A stretch of 64,000 nucleotides of DNA from Boswellia sacra (lineage: Eukaryota > Streptophyta > Magnoliopsida > Sapindales > Burseraceae), in NCBI GenBank assembly GCA_013180625.2, contig SNVD02010473.1, positions 3,534,001-3,598,000 of the forward strand, in the 5' to 3' direction. The notes under the pieces were generated by a model. That model had not been told where the DNA came from. It was given only the letters and a program-made list of their open reading frames with translations, and made no database searches. How positions within the stretch are numbered: the first letter of the stretch is position 1; every line of letters starts with the position of its first letter. Made by a program: the position numbers and the translations under genes. Positions 60,524-64,000 of the stretch are shown piece after piece.

Positions 60524-61987
60524 TTAATTTTTCAACTGTTTGGCAATCTTGAACCATTCAGTGTGGAAGGAGCCCTCTACGTCGGTCCTTTCATAGGTAT
60601 GAGCACCAAAGTAGTCTCGCTGAGCTTGGACCAAATTAGCTGGCAATCGTTCCCTTCTGTATGTGTCAAAGTAAGCAAGACTGGAGGACATACCCGGGGT
60701 GCTGATACCCGAGTTGATGGCAAGGCATACAATTCTACGCCAGGCAGACTGCCGATCAATAATTTCCTTTGCAAACTCTGGGTCCACAAGAAGGTTTGCT
60801 AGCTCAGGGTTCCTATCATATGCCTTCTTGATTCTGTCAAGGAACACAGCTCGGATAATGCAACCCCCCTTCCATATCCTAGCCAATTCTCCCAACTTCA
60901 AGTCCCATCCCTTTTCAATACTCTTTGCGCGGATGAGATTCATCCCCTGTGCATAACTACATATCTTGGATGCATAAAGAGCTTGCCTTACGTCGTCAAT
61001 CAACTTTTTCTTGTCCACAGCTTGGTCAGAAAGAATATCACCAAAGCCACCTGCTTTGAAGACTTTGGCAGCTTGTACTCTTTCCTCTTTTAAGCCACTA
61101 AGGAATCTTCCATCCAAAGAAGCAGCAATTGTGGGAGCTGCAACTGATAAATCAGCAGCTTGCTGTACAGTCCACTTGCCAGTACCCTTCATACCAGTTT
61201 TGTCCAAAACCTTATCAACCAAGTAGCCATCTCCCTTATCATCCTTTATTCCAAAAATATCAGCAGTGATTTCAATCAAGAAGCTGAGGAGCTCCCCTTT
61301 GTTCCATTCTGAGAAAACACCTTGCAGTTCCTCATTTGTTAACTTTCCAATCGATTTCAGTACATCATATGCCTCTGCAATCAGCTGCATATCACCGTAT
61401 TCAATTCCATTATGTACCATCTTGACAAAATTACCAGATCCACCTTTGCCAATGTAAGTCACACAGGGGCCACTGTCTGGAACCTGAGCTGCAACCTTAA
61501 GAAGAATGTCTTCAATATGCTTATAGGCCTCAAAGGACCCTCCAGGCATCAAAGAGGGACCATGTCTTGCACCTTCTTCACCACCTGAAACACCCATTCC
61601 AAGGTAAAGCAAACCCAGTTCAGCCATGGCCTTCTCTCTCCTCTCAGTGTTCTCATACCATTCATTACCACCATCAATAATGCAATCACCTTTCTCCATG
61701 TAAGCAGAGAGGGTCTTTATGGTCTGGTCAACAGGTGCCCCAGCCTTAACAAGCATGATTATTACCCGAGGTTTTTGGATTGACTGAACAAAAGCTTCAG
61801 GATCATGGAAACCAAAAACAGGAAGATCTCCCTCCTTTTTAGCACGTTCAACAGTCTCATCAACCTTGGATGTAGTCCGATTATAAACAGAAATGGGAAA
61901 GCCTTTCTCAGCAATGTTGAGGGCCAGATTTTGGCCCATGACGGCCAGACCAGCAAGGCCTATTCTTGTAAGTTTTGCATCAGCCAT
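60524..61987 (-). CDS. 6-phosphogluconate dehydrogenase, decarboxylating
   Basis: An intronless frame of 487 residues, the same length as Arabidopsis PGD1 and PGD3. It converts 6-phosphogluconate and NADP+ to ribulose 5-phosphate, CO2 and NADPH, the third step of the oxidative pentose phosphate pathway. The N-terminus holds the nucleotide-binding GLAGLAVMGQNLALN (10-24). The substrate site has GGSGNFVKMVHNGIEYGD (182-199), with catalytic Lys189 and Glu196. The C-terminal domain shows GCIIRAVFLDR and the tail block RERLPANLVQAQRDYFGAHT. The protein begins directly with the Rossmann fold, so no plastid transit peptide is visible, and it ends QLKN, not a peroxisomal SKI/SKL signal; a cytosolic enzyme is the simplest reading, though PGD1/PGD3-type proteins have been reported in both cytosol and plastid. 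All key residues are present. An intron in the 5' leader is likely. Confidence 0.96.
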   Translation of the reverse strand: MADAKLTRIGLAGLAVMGQNLALNIAEKGFPISVYNRTTSKVDETVERAKKEGDLPVFGFHDPEAFVQSIQKPRVIIMLVKAGAPVDQTIKTLSAYMEKGDCIIDGGNEWYENTERREKAMAELGLLYLGMGVSGGEEGARHGPSLMPGGSFEAYKHIEDILLKVAAQVPDSGPCVTYIGKGGSGNFVKMVHNGIEYGDMQLIAEAYDVLKSIGKLTNEELQGVFSEWNKGELLSFLIEITADIFGIKDDKGDGYLVDKVLDKTGMKGTGKWTVQQAADLSVAAPTIAASLDGRFLSGLKEERVQAAKVFKAGGFGDILSDQAVDKKKLIDDVRQALYASKICSYAQGMNLIRAKSIEKGWDLKLGELARIWKGGCIIRAVFLDRIKKAYDRNPELANLLVDPEFAKEIIDRQSAWRRIVCLAINSGISTPGMSSSLAYFDTYRRERLPANLVQAQRDYFGAHTYERTDVEGSFHTEWFKIAKQLKN

Positions 61988-61995
61988 ATCTTCCC

Positions 61996-62799
61996 CTGCT
62001 CAGCAGTTGACATCACAAGTGAGAAAAATTCCGAAAAATAGATGAAAATGAATGATTCTAGATCCTTAGACAGGCTTGATAACATAAAAGATTTTTCAAT
62101 ATAAACCCCTGAAGGTCATCGATTTTAAAAGCTAAACAATAAAAGTTTAAACAATAAAAGTTAAGAACACCACTTTGGGATTATCCAAAAGAAGGAAAAG
62201 TTGATACTTTAGCAAGAATGAAGTAGCAAGTTGGCCTTTTCCCTTAAAGATAGTAGCCCTACAAATTAATAAAGAAGGAAAAAAAATGAAATTTTACCAG
62301 AACTCCATTTGGAGTTTTAGCTTAAAAACGGGAAACTTGCAAGCTTAAAATGCAAATAATAGGAATAAAATGATGCATTCGCAAAGGAATCAAATAACCT
62401 ACATGAAACATCCATCAAAACTAGATCTAAAGTACAAGTGCCTAAAATAATGTGATCTCCATATATATGTATATACAATGCAAATAAGATTCCGATCAAG
62501 ATCAAACATATTCACACAAATCAAAACGATAACAAAACAAGTCTAAGTATCCAAATCAACAACACCCCACAAAAATAATAAAATAGGAAAGCAAACCCAG
62601 ATCATAGAATAACTTTAAGAAAAGGTGGAAAGCATCCAAACCTGAAAAGTCTAATGCTTCTACAGCAAATCAAGATGAATCAACCAAAACTAAGATCTGG
62701 GTATTGGAGAGTCTATAGGCTATATATATAATCAAATGATGAAAAACAGCATTAGAATGTGAAAAACAATAAGAGGAAAGTCTCCAAGATGCTGCTTAC
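61996..62799 (-). other. Probable 5'UTR intron of the 6PGDH gene
   Basis: On the minus strand a donor AACG|GTAAGC lies at 62800/62799 and an acceptor GAGCAG|GGG at 61996/61995, nine bases before the ATG. The 804-nt interval is AT-rich and lacks coding signal. A leader intron ending just before the ATG is known in related plant genes of this family. A transcript would confirm it. Confidence 0.6.
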
Positions 62800-62862
62800 C
62801 GTTGCAATGCCAAACCAACTTTTCCTTTAAGACACAGGGACAAGACACAGCTACGAATCCTC

Positions 62863-62863
62863 G

Positions 62864-62893
<30 letters not shown>
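62863..62893 (-). repeat. CT/GA microsatellite in the 6PGDH leader or promoter
   Basis: A CT tract (GA on the gene strand) of about 30 bases sits 60 bases upstream of the proposed leader donor. Such tracts are common near plant transcription starts. Confidence 0.85.
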
Positions 62894-62894
<1 letters not shown>

Positions 62895-62931
62895 ATGCGG
62901 GTCAAATTTGGCTACTTCCCCTTAGAAATTG

Positions 62932-62940
62932 CCACGTCAT
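62932..62940 (-). promoter_or_regulatory. ACGT-core element upstream of 6PGDH
   Basis: On the gene strand it reads TGACGTGGC, an ABRE/C-box-like bZIP site, 40 bases beyond the GA tract. Function is inferred only. Confidence 0.35.
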
Positions 62941-64000
62941 CTGGGTTATGATCACAAGCTGACATGGCCAAATCACCTTCCTTTACTTCCGTTTTCTCAG
63001 TTCTAACTGTCAACTTTGAGGGGTTTTTTTTTTAATTAATTTTATTATTCCAAAATTATTAAAGACAAAAACAAAAAAATAAAAATTCAAGGTTTTTCTA
63101 TAACTTTTTCAGAGACTAGTTGATGCTACTAATTAGACTAGTTGTTCAGTGGCATTCAGGGCGAAAGATACAAACTTTATATTTAGGGGGAAAAAAATCA
63201 ATATTTTTGAAGGAAGAGTATTCATTTCTCAGTTTAAGTTGATTGAATTTTAAGTTTAATTTGTTGATCCTAGGCTAGTCTGGTCCGGTCTATCTTTCAA
63301 TTTGTGAATGTCTATGTCTCTCCTTTGAATTTGTGGTAAGCCATTTGCCATCCAATTGTGATGTTTGACCAACCCCTTCTCAAAATTGAAAGACTGCTTT
63401 AATCATGGAGATCTATAAATCATTTTTTTTTAAAAAAATGGTAGCTATAAAAATGAAGAAAAAGAAAAAGGGCTCTTATTATAAAATGTTTAGAACATTT
63501 AGAAGCTGTATTATGTCAAGTTTGAAAAAGAAAAAGAGAGATACAAGGAAAGTCAATGCAGGGCAAAAACGATGGCAATGAATTAATTAATTTTTTTTTA
63601 AGTTTTAATGGAAGTTAGGTCAGCAAGATATGATACATCTCCTCCTCCAAATTAGACTGGAAGATGAATTACAAAAGTCATTTCCGGTTAGGTGAGGCAG
63701 TGAGCCACCACCATTTCGTCTTTTCCCTTTCTCTGTACGAATTAATGAAAAATGAAACAAAATGTCTCTATTTCATTTAGCTATTGCCAAATGAATAATA
63801 AAATAAAATCACATTGCACTATCACTTGACGATTTTGATAATACCAAAAATCCCTTTCATATACACCTAACTTATTCAAAATTAGTGGTCTGGAGCTGGT
63901 TTACAATCTGAGAAGAACAAAATTTGCCTAAAAATTATAGGAGTTGGTAGCTTTCGTTTATAGCAATTTCAAAAAGAATACAGAGGTCAAACTTCAGAAT
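62941..64000. other. AT-rich DNA to the window end, no gene seen
   Basis: Presumed upstream region of the dehydrogenase gene, followed by AT-rich spacer with poly-T and poly-A runs. No open frame or repeat with readable ends was found. Confidence 0.5.

Noticed and set aside
1..64000. CRISPR arrays, bacterial operons, prophage or integrative elements
   Set aside because: The window is plainly a plant nuclear region. Tandem repeats found here lack CRISPR-like unique spacers and no prokaryotic genes are present.

Overview
The window is AT-rich nuclear DNA from a flowering plant, most likely a woody eudicot. The evidence is plant-specific gene families (B-box/CCT CONSTANS-like, GLUTAMINE DUMPER, SOFL, PPR, NIK-type receptor kinase), spliceosomal GT..AG introns, a nuclear-type tRNA-Leu and nested plant retrotransposons. 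The species cannot be fixed from the sequence alone.

Layout. Positions 1-11 kb are a transposon graveyard: a small hAT-type element (939-1412, 8-bp target duplication), a 3.5-kb LTR element without recognisable gag-pol (2051-5527, target duplication ATATA), a 3.9-kb solo LTR (5983-9868, target duplication GTTGA) carrying an 88-bp tandem repeat, and a broken Ty3/gypsy pol fragment (9869-10600). Genes begin at 11.5 kb: a three-exon KIN/COR6.6-like stress protein (11510-11915), an intronless mitochondrial-type P-class PPR protein (13790-15790), then about 8 kb of mostly non-coding DNA with a 31-bp minisatellite. An 11-exon NIK1-type LRR receptor kinase lies at 24235-27202. After 3 to 6 kb of AT-rich DNA with two DNA transposons (30162-31034, 31095-31872) comes a two-exon CONSTANS-LIKE gene of the COL3/4/5 group (33866-35655) with two G-boxes upstream. 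The stretch 35.7-58 kb is gene-poor, with two single-exon GLUTAMINE DUMPER paralogues on the same strand (43042-43392, 52300-52617), a degenerate non-coding repeat array (about 39.3-40.7 kb), a tRNA-Leu(CAG) (54096-54175, minus strand) and another decayed hAT-type element (54736-55560). A SOFL-family gene is at 58190-58591. An intronless 6-phosphogluconate dehydrogenase coding region on the minus strand (60524-61987) has an apparent 5'UTR intron.

The genes do not form a pathway or cluster. They are independent plant loci: cold/ABA-type stress protection, organelle RNA processing, immune/antiviral signalling, light/flowering transcription control, amino-acid export control, cytokinin-related growth and the oxidative pentose phosphate pathway. 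I found no convincing new biological system. The most useful leads are a 27-bp tandem duplication at the 3' end of a NIK1 intron that duplicates the likely branch point, an in-frame intron in the COL gene that would yield a CCT-less isoform if retained, an alternative intron in the SOFL gene, a duplicated exon-like segment near 59 kb, the repeat array near 39-40.7 kb, and several transposons whose ends and target duplications can be read directly.
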